From Balneolaceae bacterium (lineage in GTDB: Bacteria; Bacteroidota; Rhodothermia; Balneolales; Balneolaceae), in assembly GCA_009711805.1 (NCBI GenBank), contig VEMX01000005.1, positions 47,018-111,017 on the forward strand: a DNA stretch of 64,000 nt, in the 5' to 3' direction. Each line of letters opens with the position of its first letter. Within the stretch, counting starts at the first letter, position 1. The position numbers and the translations under genes are program-made. Below the pieces are notes generated by a model, which was not told where the DNA came from, did no database searches, and saw nothing but the letters and a program-made list of their open reading frames with translations. Positions 18,381-27,755 of the stretch are shown in pieces.

Positions 18381-18770
18381 TTATGTGTGGTTGTCGGTAT
18401 TAAGCTTATTAATAGATTGTGTAAGCTCCTCATAACTAACCGGTTTAATAAGATAATCCACGAAATCGGTAGACTCAGCTCGTTCGCGATTATAGGGATC
18501 CGAATTACCAGTAATAAAGATTACAGGTGACTCTATATTATTTTCCCTGATTTGTTTCATCGCTTCAATACCATCAAGGTTGTCCTCGAGCATTATATCC
18601 ATTAATATTAAATCCGGAGACAAATTTTTTGTTTTTTGTACAGCGTCGTGCCCCTTGGATGAAATGGCTAATACTTCAAGCCCAAGTCGCTCGACCATTT
18701 TTGTAAGAAGGAGAGATAATACTTTGTCATCTTCGACAATAAGAACTTTCATAGATGAATTATTAGTCAT
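18381..18770 (-). CDS. Stand-alone response regulator (receiver domain only)
   Basis: CheY-like single receiver domain. Numbered from the ATG at 18770 (MTNNSSMKVLIVEDD), it has the acidic pair E13/D14/D15, the phospho-acceptor D58 in LILMDIM, T87 in IFITGNS and K109 in YLIKPVS. No output domain follows, so it signals by protein contact or belongs to a phosphorelay. A start at 18794 or 18752 is also possible; 18770 has a GGA six bases upstream. No histidine kinase is adjacent. Confidence 0.88.
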   Translation of the reverse strand: MTNNSSMKVLIVEDDKVLSLLLTKMVERLGLEVLAISSKGHDAVQKTKNLSPDLILMDIMLEDNLDGIEAMKQIRENNIESPVIFITGNSDPYNRERAESTDFVDYLIKPVSYEELTQSINKLNTDNHT

Positions 18771-19906
18771 TTTTTCCAGCCTTAATCTATTCATTTATTA
18801 GATAAAGAAACAGTTAATATATTTGGATTTCTAAGTGTTATGAATCTATAACCTTATGAATGAATTAAATTGTATCAAGCTTAATACCTATAATGAATTT
18901 TCCCCCATATTAATAGCCTATTATTAATATATCAATTTTACCCAACGTTAACTTTGTATACATAACTTATCGTACAAACAATTGATTCCTTAAGCATTCA
19001 TTGCGCAAAAATAAAGAAGTTTAATTCAGATAAATAAGACAAACAGGGTAGAAGTAGATCTTCTGATGGTAAATAAAAATTAGTTTTATTTTACATAATA
19101 TAAATTATATGAAATACATATTATCCTTTTTAATACTTAAATCAGTCAAATATTTCGGTACTTACCCAATTAGTGTGTCTGGAGGTCTTGCTTGTGTAGG
19201 TTAACAACGTATTTATTTTTTGAGTTAGTTGGTAGCTGGCTCAGGCGGAAAAAGGTTCGTGTCGTATTTAATTGGGTACTTTTCTTCGGTAGCACCGCTT
19301 GTCCATGGCTACATGCCCTAACAAGGAGATTCTGCATCTTCTCCCGATCAAATCGGGATGCGTGCGGGAAAACCCTGTCATCCCGGACAAGGCGTAACGA
19401 AGTGAAGTCGCCGATCCGGGATCTCCCGCCACATGGGTTGCACCTGCCACGGCCTCGTTGTTAACCACCTTGCCCGTACCAGGGAGATCGCGGGTCTTCG
19501 TATACACTTCACCCGCGATGACTCCTTCTTTAATACTCCCGTAGTTTAGAGAGGTGAACCCCGCCCGATATCTTGGTTCATTTTTTAAGGGGCAAATCGC
19601 TGGTATTTTCCTCGCCATTTCTCACAGACTCCTGCCAGTGCCGCCAAACCTACACAAGAAGACTTTTTTATGCTACCGGAAGACACCCTTTTCTGGGAAG
19701 TACCAATATTCCAAAAAGACCTGGTCTATTAAGGCTTCCCGGTCATTGAGTTATTTGGAGACAAGCGCTGGCAGAAATTTAGTCCGCTGAGTTTTTTACT
19801 CCGATAAATTTTTATAGGTGCCAAGCTTTTCTGGTCTTATAGAGTATTGAGAGTTTCCTGTACTTTACTGAAATCAGGAATTTCTCCTACATCACTCATA
19901 ACTTCT
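18771..19906. other. Gene-free stretch, AT-rich then GC-rich hairpin island
   Basis: From 18771 to about 19180 the sequence is AT-rich with no convincing frame. From 19185 to 19663 it becomes markedly GC-richer and full of inverted repeats (described separately). From 19664 to 19836 nothing is recognised, and 19837-19906 holds the frameshifted tail of the peroxiredoxin gene. Open frames in the island (for example 19268-19618 minus) have no family resemblance and run through hairpins, so I do not call them. Confidence 0.6.
19185..19663. mobile_element. About 480-bp hairpin-rich element with terminal inverted repeats (MITE-like)
   Basis: Ends are GTCTTGCTTGTGTAGGTT (19185-19202) and, inverted, AACCTACACAAGAAGAC (19647-19663), identical except for one inserted base. 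Inside are another inverted pair, GGTTAACAACG (19199-19209) with CGTTGTTAACC (19456-19466), and three GC-rich hairpins: CCCGAT/ATCGGG (19343-19357), ATCCCGGA/TCCGGGAT (19380-19422, with nested GGCG/CGCC) and ATCGCGGGT/ACCCGCGAT (19487-19519). No transposase frame is present. A non-autonomous element or a cluster of REP-like palindromes would fit. No tmRNA, RNase P or SRP RNA motif was found. Confidence 0.45.
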
Positions 19907-20278
19907 TTATGCTGGAACAAAAACGGCTCTCTTTGAAACTCCATGCATCCCATAAAAATCATCATATAAAACGCCGTATGATTTGCTTACTTCTTTATTG
20001 AAGTCGCTGAGCAGCATAAAGTTTAGATTATTGGCTTCTTTAAACGCTTTTAAGGAAAAAAAGCTATCTACACTGATACCTATAACTTTGGCATCTAATG
20101 AATTATAGATCTTGAGGTTGTCTCTCGTACTGCAAAGCTCTTTGGTACATACTCCGCTAAACGCTAATGGAAAAAACAAGAGTATTACATTGCTTCCTTC
20201 ATTTATATCATAAAGGCTTACATCTTCTTTTTGAGTATTCTTTAGTGTAAATTTTGGGGCTTTGGTATTAACATCCAT
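19837..20278 (-). pseudogene. AhpC/TSA-family peroxiredoxin, frameshifted near the 3' end
   Basis: Thiol peroxidase (AhpE/Bcp-like). The intact frame (20278 down to 19907) gives 123 residues with the peroxidatic cysteine C44 in FPLAFSGVCTKELC, a second Cys at 49 and the IGISVDSFFSLKAF block. It then ends abruptly in KRAVFVPA. Shifting frame at about 19915 restores the expected family tail (HKEVMSDVGEIPDFSKV) to a stop at 19837-19839. Roughly seven codons of the usual VIDKxGIV strand are missing at the junction, which looks like a deletion of about 20 bases. Active site residues remain, but the last strand and helix are lost. Confidence 0.75.
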
Positions 20279-20282
20279 GAGA

Positions 20283-20888
20283 TTAATTTTGGTTTGCTTG
20301 TTCCAGTCGCTTAAATCCTACGGATAATAAAATCATGCCGCCTGAAAAAGAAATTTCGGTTATAAGGTTAGAATAATTGCCTGTATAAGCTTCAAAAAAC
20401 CAATATACAGTATATGCCGTCACTAATAACAGCAGTGAGAGTTTAAAAAATAATCGGGGTGTACTTCTAAAATGATTGATCGAAAATACAAGCAAACATA
20501 CCACAAGGGCTCCACCCTGGTAAATGGCATTGACAAGCTCTTTAATTGAAATAGAATCGACAACTAAAGGAAAAAAAACGATGCTTATAAATGGTAAAGC
20601 GGACATATAAGAGGGAAAACGAGCGAATCCGGGCTTCAGATTTCTAATTAATACCAATAGCGCACTTATAATAATCGTAATAGATACAAACCTCGCCCAT
20701 TCAAAGATGATATTTCCATACTCCTGGCTTATAAATATAGCCAGGTATCCCGCAAAAATACTCAACGCCGATAATCCAAAATACAGATGAAGCAGTTCTT
20801 TCTTTTGGAGATAGATTTGTATAAAAGAAACAAAGGTAAAAGCAGCCGATAACAGAACAATAATATCTATCGAGGCTGAAAGACTCAT
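20283..20888 (-). CDS. Hypothetical multi-pass membrane protein
   Basis: A 201-residue protein I cannot place in a family. It has about six hydrophobic segments (roughly 5-25, 33-53, 62-82, 93-110, 122-136 and 150-168), short loops and a basic end (GFKRLEQANQN). No catalytic motif is evident. It overlaps the upstream DinB-like gene by one base and is followed by the peroxiredoxin after four bases, so all three are co-transcribed. Confidence 0.7.
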   Translation of the reverse strand: MSLSASIDIIVLLSAAFTFVSFIQIYLQKKELLHLYFGLSALSIFAGYLAIFISQEYGNIIFEWARFVSITIIISALLVLIRNLKPGFARFPSYMSALPFISIVFFPLVVDSISIKELVNAIYQGGALVVCLLVFSINHFRSTPRLFFKLSLLLLVTAYTVYWFFEAYTGNYSNLITEISFSGGMILLSVGFKRLEQANQN

Positions 20889-21418
20889 CAGGAATCTTTT
20901 TTGCGGCTATTAAGCTCTCTTTGTGATTGTTTGCTGTTTTGGTACGTTAGGATTAAGTCGGCAATTTCCTTTAACGTTCTTCTTTCTTTAGAAACCATAT
21001 GAGTCACAAAATCATATAATGTTATAGTATCCCGACCTCTTGAAATTTCTCTCTCCCAATCAATTAGAGGAATGTCCTCAATAATTTTTTTTATGGCTAC
21101 TCTGTGTTTGGCAATTTTGTACAACACTTTTTGAATATCCTTGGACCGATCTTCATCCAGTTCGAAAGAGTCTTTAGGATGGGTGTATGAATTGAGATTA
21201 ATGGGGCGTGCCGACTTAAATGCATCTTCTATAACCGGTCTGTAATAGTTTTGCTGAGCGTGATCCAGGAAAAGTAGCGTACCGACAATAGACCGACCTG
21301 TAGGCGGTTTTTCCTGGTATGGTACCGAATCGATGACATACTTTAATGCTTCGGCTTCGTGTTCAAGGTAAGAAACATCATCAATTAGCTTATCAACCTG
21401 ACTTTGTTTGATATCCAT
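20888..21418 (-). CDS. DinB-like four-helix-bundle protein (tentative)
   Basis: Soluble, all-helical protein of 176 residues. The pattern of an N-terminal helix, TGRSIVGTLLFLDHAQQNYY with a His in helix 2, and a C-terminal segment TLYDFVTHMVSKERRTLKEIADL with a second His recalls the DinB/YfiT superfamily, whose members bind metal through three His. A third His is not clear, so the assignment is tentative. It lies 17 bases downstream of nuoI on the same strand. Confidence 0.55.
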   Translation of the reverse strand: MDIKQSQVDKLIDDVSYLEHEAEALKYVIDSVPYQEKPPTGRSIVGTLLFLDHAQQNYYRPVIEDAFKSARPINLNSYTHPKDSFELDEDRSKDIQKVLYKIAKHRVAIKKIIEDIPLIDWEREISRGRDTITLYDFVTHMVSKERRTLKEIADLILTYQNSKQSQRELNSRKKDS

Positions 21419-21435
21419 TCGTTTAATCTGAGTAT

Positions 21436-22122
21436 TTAAGACCAGTTAGAGGATGCGGGTGTAGAATCATTCTTTTGTTGTTGTTCAACCATATCAACTA
21501 AAGAGAGGCCTACATTCCACTCTTTGTCCCGGTCTCTTACCGAATGAATGTTGTTTTCCTCCTGAAAATCCCAAAAAGATCCGAATTGTTGGTTTCTGTA
21601 GTTCTTTAAATAGTCGAGGCGCTCTTTTACATCTTCTTTATCTACCAGTAGACGGTTTTTATCATATACTGCGTCTTCTCTGGATTCGAACACAATATCA
21701 TAATCTTTACTCATCACAATGGCTTCTTCGGGACACACTTCTTCACAGTAGCCACAATAAATACATCGCAGCATATTTATTTCGAAGAAATCAGGAAAAC
21801 GTTCTTTTTCATCTTCTGTCTCTGAGGCCTGCATACTAATAGCGAGTGGCGGGCACGCTCGTGCGCACAAACCGCAAGCTACACAGCGCTCCTTCCCATG
21901 GTCTTCAACCAATACCGGCCGACCTCTGAAAATGGCAGGCGGATCCCACTTTTCCTCTGGGTAATTCAAAGTGAAAGTAGGTTTAAACATTTGTTTAAAT
22001 GTATACCAGAGCCCTTTAAAGATTTCTGGCAGGTATATTTTTTCCAGGAATCCGAGTTTACGTTCGTTCTCGTAATTACTGCTTAATGCGTTAACGTGGG
22101 GTTTTTCGAGGTTTTTTGCCAT
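21436..22122 (-). CDS. nuoI: NADH-quinone oxidoreductase subunit I
   Basis: Complex I subunit carrying clusters N6a and N6b. Two 4Fe-4S motifs are intact: C80-x2-C83-x2-C86-x3-C90-P ([12 protein letters not shown]) and C120-x2-C123-x2-C126-x3-C130-P ([12 protein letters not shown]). The N-terminal [21 protein letters not shown] is typical of NuoI. It is longer (228) than many NuoI because of an acidic and Asn-rich C-terminal tail. No other nuo gene is nearby; it sits alone downstream of der, with its own Bacteroidota-type promoter. Confidence 0.93.
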   Translation of the reverse strand: MAKNLEKPHVNALSSNYENERKLGFLEKIYLPEIFKGLWYTFKQMFKPTFTLNYPEEKWDPPAIFRGRPVLVEDHGKERCVACGLCARACPPLAISMQASETEDEKERFPDFFEINMLRCIYCGYCEEVCPEEAIVMSKDYDIVFESREDAVYDKNRLLVDKEDVKERLDYLKNYRNQQFGSFWDFQEENNIHSVRDRDKEWNVGLSLVDMVEQQQKNDSTPASSNWS

Positions 22123-22158
22123 TCAATTAGAATAGTGATTCTTGTCGAATTTTGCGTT

Positions 22159-22190
22159 CAAAAATAAACCTTTGATTGGTTAGCATCAAA
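22159..22190 (-). promoter_or_regulatory. Bacteroidota-type promoter for nuoI
   Basis: On the minus strand TTTG (22190-22187) is followed after 20 bases by TATTTTTG (22166-22159), matching the Bacteroidota sigma consensus TTTG-N19-21-TAnnTTTG. It lies 36 bases upstream of the nuoI ATG. Confidence 0.6.
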
Positions 22191-22213
22191 GATATTTATG
22201 AGCTTTTCTAAAT

Positions 22214-23521
22214 TTATTTTTGTCGGAATACCATGGTTATCGGAACACCTTCAAATCCATAATGTTGCCTTATCTTGTTTTCAATGAATCTACGATAATT
22301 TGGTGGAAGATCATGAGGGCTGTTCATGAAAAATTTAAACACCGGAGGACTACTTTTCACTTGCGTGGCATAGGTAATCCGCAGCTGCTGTCCCCTTTTC
22401 ATTGGCAGGGGGCGCTCGTTAAGCATGGTATTCAGAAAATCGTTGAATTCAGGCGTTGAAATTTCCTTGTTGCGTTCGTCAATAACCTGCTGTGCCACAT
22501 CCAACACTTTATGGATTCTCTGTTTGTTTAATGCTGAAATAGTGATAATGGGCACATAACTGAACTGTGGAACTGATTCATAGATATACTCCTCAAACTC
22601 TTTTACGGTATGAGTGTCTTTTTCCGGAACTAAATCCCATTTATTCAGAACAATAACCAAGCCTTTATTAAACTTCTCAGCTTCTCTTAATACCCTTTTA
22701 TCCTGATCTTCGAATCCCCTCATGGTATCCAATATCAGTATGGCCACATCACACTCCCGGATGGCACGATCGGTACGCACGGTACTGTAAAACTCGATAT
22801 TCTCTTTAACCTTGGCCCTTTTCCTAAGTCCAGCAGTATCGATAAGCACATAGTCTTGCCCTTTATATTGAAGCATACTGTTCAGAGAATCTCTGGTTGT
22901 GCCTGCTATATCGGTCACAATAGCACGTTCATCATCCAGAAGAGCATTAAACAAGCTACTTTTTCCTACATTAGGACGCCCAATAAAGGCTAATTTAGGA
23001 TCCTTTGACTCTGTCTCTTCTTCAGTTTCAGGCAAAAGCTTAACAGTGCGATCGAGTAGTTCTCCGGTGCCGGTACCGCTTATAGCTGATATGGGGAATA
23101 AATCTTCGAAGCCCAGCTCATAAAACTCGGTAGCATTCAGTCTTCTTTCTTCGTTATCGGATTTATTAACAACCACGATAACGGGTTTTTCCTGCTGCCT
23201 GAGAATGGTGGCTACAGCTTTATCGAGGGTATTAACACCGGATACACTATCTACCACAAACAGAATAACATCCGATTGTTCAATGGCAATATGGACCTGT
23301 TCCCGGATCCCTTGGATGATAACCCCCATTTCATCGGGCAGGTATCCACCGGTATCAATAATATTGAAATCTTTTCCATTCCAGAACGACTCACCATAAT
23401 GGCGATCTCGTGTCACTCCGTATTCATCGTGAACTATGGCTTTACGCTGACCTATGAGTCGATTAAAGATTGTTGACTTGCCAACATTCGGACGACCTAC
23501 AATTGAAACTACTGGAAGCAT
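22214..23521 (-). CDS. der: Ribosome-biogenesis GTPase Der (EngA)
   Basis: Tandem-domain GTPase needed for 50S subunit maturation. First G domain: G1 GRPNVGKST (8-16), DTGGY, NKSD. Second G domain: GRPNVGKSS (about 181-189), DTAGLRKR, NKWD. A KH-like C-terminal domain follows (PPVFKFFMNSP, PPNYRRFIENKIR, FEGVPI). At 435 residues it is full length. It is upstream of nuoI on the same strand with a 91-base gap. Confidence 0.96.
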   Translation of the reverse strand: MLPVVSIVGRPNVGKSTIFNRLIGQRKAIVHDEYGVTRDRHYGESFWNGKDFNIIDTGGYLPDEMGVIIQGIREQVHIAIEQSDVILFVVDSVSGVNTLDKAVATILRQQEKPVIVVVNKSDNEERRLNATEFYELGFEDLFPISAISGTGTGELLDRTVKLLPETEEETESKDPKLAFIGRPNVGKSSLFNALLDDERAIVTDIAGTTRDSLNSMLQYKGQDYVLIDTAGLRKRAKVKENIEFYSTVRTDRAIRECDVAILILDTMRGFEDQDKRVLREAEKFNKGLVIVLNKWDLVPEKDTHTVKEFEEYIYESVPQFSYVPIITISALNKQRIHKVLDVAQQVIDERNKEISTPEFNDFLNTMLNERPLPMKRGQQLRITYATQVKSSPPVFKFFMNSPHDLPPNYRRFIENKIRQHYGFEGVPITMVFRQK

Positions 23522-23587
23522 TTAATGTGTTAGATTCTTAGATTAAAACAAGCTAAAAAATACGCATTATTTCGCATATTACTTAAC

Positions 23588-23827
23588 ATGTTACAAAGCT
23601 TTTATAATAACCTTGGTTTTTTTGGTGCTCTTGGAGTTTCCCTCCTCCTGTTTATCTTTTTCATTTTCTGGATTGCGGGTATCGCCGGCATTACACTTCC
23701 CTACGATGGAGGTAAACAAAGAGGCAGTACCTTTCAAACAATTCTTGCGGTATTAGTTCCCATCTACCCTATCGTATGGCTTATTTTTGATATGTACAGC
23801 CAGCATCAGGAAATGAAAGAAGATTAG
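23588..23827 (+). CDS. Small hypothetical membrane protein
   Basis: A 79-residue protein with two hydrophobic segments (about 11-36 and 49-67) separated by a short Gly/Lys loop (YDGGKQRGS), ending in a charged tail. I do not recognise a family. It is divergent from der and its stop overlaps the convergent helicase gene by four bases. The tidy hydrophobic hairpin and its own divergent promoter space make it a credible gene. Confidence 0.6.
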   Translation: MLQSFYNNLGFFGALGVSLLLFIFFIFWIAGIAGITLPYDGGKQRGSTFQTILAVLVPIYPIVWLIFDMYSQHQEMKED

Positions 23828-25842
23828 TTGAGCCGCTTCTTTTGTTCTGCTTCTTTTAACGCTTCGGTCTCTTCTTCCACCAGTTTCCATTCCTCCAGCA
23901 GTTGTTGGTTTATTTCTTTAATGAAGCGGGAAGGTTGAGTAAAATAGTCTCCATATGGGGATCTTGCCAACACAGGATAGATTAAATAGAGCATATCTTT
24001 TGCCCGGGTGACTGCTACGTATAACAATCGAAGTTCTTCATCCAGCTGTTTTTCTTCCTCCACAGAATATGAAGATGGGATAATACCATCCAGGCACTGA
24101 ATCATAAACACGTGCTTCCATTCCAATCCTTTGGCCGAGTGAATGGTGCTCAATATTAACGGAGATTCTTCTTCTGTTTTTTGCTCGGTATCTATGGCAG
24201 TGGCTGTGATGGGATCGAGTGCAAGTTCTTCCAGCATTTTCGGAAGAGATACAAACCCCTCCGACACATTTATAAAAGCTTCCAGATCTTTAAGCCGTTT
24301 AGGGTAATCATCATATCTGTCTTTACAGAAATCCCTGTAATAGTCTACAATAAGCTCAACTACCCTGCTCACAGAATGATCGTGATCTTTTATGTTTACG
24401 AGCAGTGCGCTAAGCTCTTTAAGCTGGTTTATATAAGCCTTGTTGGTAGTATCGGAAAGATCTAATTGGTAGGGATTCGAAGCCAGTCGAATCCATTCAA
24501 ACAAATCCTGAGCAGTTTTTGGGCCTATGCCATCCAGCAGCATCAACACTCGATTCCACGCAATAGTATCCATAGGATTAACCAATACCCGTACATGTGC
24601 CAATACATCCTTTATATGAGCGGCTTCGGTAAATTTCTGCCCCCCGTACTTAACAAAGGGAATGTTCTTTCGGTTTAACTCCACCTCCAGGTCAAAAGAA
24701 TCTCTTCCATTCCTAAATAATACCGCAATGTCGCTGAGATTCATCTCCTGTTCCCGCAATTGCAGCACGGCCTGTGTAATAAACCGGCTTTGTTCATGCT
24801 CGCTGGAGGTACGCACCAATGCCGGCAGCTCTCCCTCTTTCCGCGATGAATGCAACTCTTTATCAAACTTAAAGGCTGCTTGCTTTAAGAGGTTATTTGC
24901 AACCTCCAGAATCTCAGGAGTTGATCGGTAGTTTTCTTCCAGTTTAATGAGCCGGCATCCTTCAAATTGTTGCGGAAAATCCATGATGTTCTGGTGGGCA
25001 GCCCCCCGGAAGGAATAAATACTTTGAGCATCATCTCCAACCACCACTACATTCTTGTGCACACTTGAAAAAAGAGCAGTTAAATCGGCCTGTAATTTGT
25101 TGGTATCCTGGAATTCATCAACCATAACAAATTGGTTTTTTGAAGCTACTTTTAATCGTATATCTTCATGCTCGCCAAGCAATTGCTTAGTTTTTATAAG
25201 CAGGTCATCAAAGTCCATTACGAAGTTCTTTTCTTTATATGCTTCATACCCCTCAATCACCTGCATTATCTGCTCTTCCTGATCCAGGAACTGAGGGTAC
25301 TGTTCCTGCAGGACAATCCGGACATCCAGGTTTTTATTGGTTGAAGTACTGATAATCTTGAGCAGGGTATTTTTATTGGGGAACCGCTTACTCTTTTTGG
25401 CGAGATTTAATTGTGTTCGCACAAACTGCATCACTTCCAGGGCATCGGCCGTGTCTATAATCGTAAAATTAGACGGATAACCGATTACCTCGGAGTACCG
25501 GTGCAACAGCTGGCTGCAATAAAAATGAAAAGTACCTCCCTGTACTTGTTTACATCGTTCGTCAAGTATATGGCTGGCGCGGTTCAACATTTCGTTTGCT
25601 GCCCTCCGCGTAAAGGTAAGTAGTAGGATATCCCTGGGATTAATCCCCGATTCTACCAAACGGGCAACTCTGTGTACCAGGGTTCGCGTTTTCCCTGTCC
25701 CTGCTCCTGCTATCACCAAAGCCGGTCCTTTCTCATGAAACACTGCCTCCATTTGATGCTTATTCAATAAATCAGAATAAGGGATGGAATAGTCTTCGGG
25801 TCGTTTTCGAGGTTCTTCTTTTTTAAGGACAAACTTTTTCAT
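23824..25842 (-). CDS. UvrD/Rep/PcrA-type superfamily 1 ATP-dependent DNA helicase
   Basis: 3'-5' SF1A helicase, 672 residues. Motifs: Q-motif region LNKHQMEAV, I AGAGTGKTRTL, Ia LTFTRRAANEM, II MVDEFQDTNKLQ, III VVGDDAQSIYSFRGA, IV LEENYRSTPEIL, V LSTIHSAKGLEW and VI RLLYVAVTRAKDMLYL. It is slightly shorter than UvrD or PcrA and lacks a long C-terminal tail, so which repair or replication role it plays is unclear. It has no co-directional neighbour close by. Confidence 0.93.
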   Translation of the reverse strand: MKKFVLKKEEPRKRPEDYSIPYSDLLNKHQMEAVFHEKGPALVIAGAGTGKTRTLVHRVARLVESGINPRDILLLTFTRRAANEMLNRASHILDERCKQVQGGTFHFYCSQLLHRYSEVIGYPSNFTIIDTADALEVMQFVRTQLNLAKKSKRFPNKNTLLKIISTSTNKNLDVRIVLQEQYPQFLDQEEQIMQVIEGYEAYKEKNFVMDFDDLLIKTKQLLGEHEDIRLKVASKNQFVMVDEFQDTNKLQADLTALFSSVHKNVVVVGDDAQSIYSFRGAAHQNIMDFPQQFEGCRLIKLEENYRSTPEILEVANNLLKQAAFKFDKELHSSRKEGELPALVRTSSEHEQSRFITQAVLQLREQEMNLSDIAVLFRNGRDSFDLEVELNRKNIPFVKYGGQKFTEAAHIKDVLAHVRVLVNPMDTIAWNRVLMLLDGIGPKTAQDLFEWIRLASNPYQLDLSDTTNKAYINQLKELSALLVNIKDHDHSVSRVVELIVDYYRDFCKDRYDDYPKRLKDLEAFINVSEGFVSLPKMLEELALDPITATAIDTEQKTEEESPLILSTIHSAKGLEWKHVFMIQCLDGIIPSSYSVEEEKQLDEELRLLYVAVTRAKDMLYLIYPVLARSPYGDYFTQPSRFIKEINQQLLEEWKLVEEETEALKEAEQKKRLN

Positions 25843-25958
25843 GTTTCTAAAATAGAGAAGATATCCTATATGTAAAAATTATGTATTCACTCGTTGAATT
25901 ATTCTTTTTTACATTTCATTGATGTAAGAGAATTATCAATAAATAGTTTACAGAAAGA

Positions 25959-27746
25959 GTGTTTGGACTCCCCCTAAATATTATTGCAGTTTACGGGCTG
26001 GTTCTGTTAGCCGTAGTTTTATTTGTTAATAAGCGTATTTCATTTGATGTAACCTCCCTCATCGTTATGGCTTTCCTGGTGGTATCCGGTATTCTCACCC
26101 CTTCAGAAGGATTATCCGGTTTCAGTAATCCCGCTACTGTTACTATTGCATGCATGTTCATTTTAAGTGAAGGGTTGAGAAAAACCGGGGCTCTGGATAT
26201 TGTAGGAGATAATTTTATGGAGCTGGGACGCTATAATTATTTGTTAGCATTGCTGGTAATTATGGGAGGCATCGGAATCATTTCAGCCTTTATTAACAAT
26301 ACTGCTGCTGTGGCTATTTTTATCCCGGTTATGATTTCTCTTTCAAAAGATCTGCAAGTCAGCCCTTCGAAATTGTTAATGCCGCTCTCTTTTGCAGCCA
26401 TGTTTGGGGGAGTATGTACTCTTATTGGTACCTCGACAAACCTACTGGTTAACTCCATTGCCGAAGAAAATGGAGTTGCTCCCTTTTCCATGTTTGATTT
26501 TACCGCTGTGGGCATCTTCTTTTTTGTAGTCGGGCTGATATATTTGTTTACTATCGGGATAAAATTGATCCCAAAACGCCGGGAAGAAGAAGAACTCACC
26601 GACACCTTCGAAATGGAAAATTATCTTACCGATGTAGTTCTGCTTGAAGATTCAAAATTTACAGGAACTCCGCTTCACCATACTGAACTCATTAAGAACC
26701 TGGACCTGGACATCATTGAAGTGTTCGGCACGGATAATAACTCAAAGAAAGACCGAGAAACATTGATCCTGGAGGCTGATGATGTGCTGCGTATACGCGG
26801 CGGGGTAAAAGAAATCAACAAGCTGTTAAACCGGGAAGATGTCACCATCAAGCTTACCGAAAGCTGGAAAGACAAGGATTTTGAAAGCGGGAATGCCCAA
26901 CTATTGGAGACCGTAATAGCCCCGGAATCATCCCTCGACGGAAAGAAGGTGGCAGACATTGATTTATACCATGAGTATGAAGCAATATTACTTGCTGTTC
27001 GCCAACAGGGGAAAATACAACAGGAGAATTTCTCTGAATTAAGGCTCAGCAGCGGCACCTCCCTCCTGTTGTATTGTAATAAAGAGCGAGTGCAGGATAT
27101 CAAATCTGCTTCAGAGTTTGTTTTGGCTACCACTGTTGAGATACCTGAATTCAAGAAAGAAAAAATTCCGGTGGCCATAAGTATAATTGCCGGGGTTGTT
27201 GGTTTTGCGGCTTTAGGAATTATGCCTATTGTAGCCAGTGCCATTTGTGGAGTTATATTGATGATCTTGAGCGGATGCATCTCAAATGAATCAGCATATA
27301 ATTCCATTAACTGGAAAGTTATCTTTTTATTGGGGGGGATACTGCCTCTTGGGATAGCAATGCAAAAAACCGGGGCGGCCCAACTATTGGCTCATACGGT
27401 TATAAATAATCTGGAAATACTGGGACCAAGAGCCATCCTCTCGGCCTTCTTCTTGCTGTCTATGATGCTTACAAATATAATCTCTAATCAAGCTACGGCA
27501 GCTCTATTGGCTCCCATCGCCATTGAAACGGCTGCAAAAATCGGGATCCATGCTGAACCTTTATTATTGGCAGTAACTTATGCAGCATCACTTAGTTTTA
27601 TGACGCCAATAGGCTACCAAACCAATATCATGATTTTCGGGCCGGGCCAGTACACTTTTTCTGATTTTATGAAAGTAGGTACTCCATTAAATATTCTTTT
27701 TTGGATTATTGGTACCTTTGTAATTCCCATATTTTGGCCACTATAG
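25959..27746 (+). CDS. SLC13/DASS-type permease with two RCK_C domains
   Basis: Inner-membrane anion/Na+ symporter-like permease, 595 residues. An N-terminal half of hydrophobic helices (1-205), including FINNTAAVAIFIPV and a GTSTNLLVNSIAE signature, is followed by a cytosolic insert with two TrkA-C/RCK_C domains (about 215-290 and 300-385) and a second membrane half ending TPIGYQTNIMIFGPGQY. This layout is the YbiR/SLC13-RCK group; substrates may be sulfate or dicarboxylates. Start is GTG. A SulP transporter follows after nine bases. Confidence 0.87.
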   Translation: MFGLPLNIIAVYGLVLLAVVLFVNKRISFDVTSLIVMAFLVVSGILTPSEGLSGFSNPATVTIACMFILSEGLRKTGALDIVGDNFMELGRYNYLLALLVIMGGIGIISAFINNTAAVAIFIPVMISLSKDLQVSPSKLLMPLSFAAMFGGVCTLIGTSTNLLVNSIAEENGVAPFSMFDFTAVGIFFFVVGLIYLFTIGIKLIPKRREEEELTDTFEMENYLTDVVLLEDSKFTGTPLHHTELIKNLDLDIIEVFGTDNNSKKDRETLILEADDVLRIRGGVKEINKLLNREDVTIKLTESWKDKDFESGNAQLLETVIAPESSLDGKKVADIDLYHEYEAILLAVRQQGKIQQENFSELRLSSGTSLLLYCNKERVQDIKSASEFVLATTVEIPEFKKEKIPVAISIIAGVVGFAALGIMPIVASAICGVILMILSGCISNESAYNSINWKVIFLLGGILPLGIAMQKTGAAQLLAHTVINNLEILGPRAILSAFFLLSMMLTNIISNQATAALLAPIAIETAAKIGIHAEPLLLAVTYAASLSFMTPIGYQTNIMIFGPGQYTFSDFMKVGTPLNILFWIIGTFVIPIFWPL

Positions 27747-27755
27747 AACAATAGT

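Noticed and set aside
19268..19618. 116-codon minus-strand open frame in the GC-rich island
   Set aside because: It reads through three hairpins, has no recognisable domain and unusual composition; more likely a by-product of GC-rich repeats.
18771..19836. Possible tmRNA, RNase P RNA, SRP RNA or group II intron
   Set aside because: None of the conserved core strings (for example GAGGAAAGTCC or the domain V catalytic triad hairpin) could be found.
26675..27307. 210-codon minus-strand frame inside the SLC13-like gene
   Set aside because: Antisense shadow of the RCK_C region; no start signal or family resemblance.
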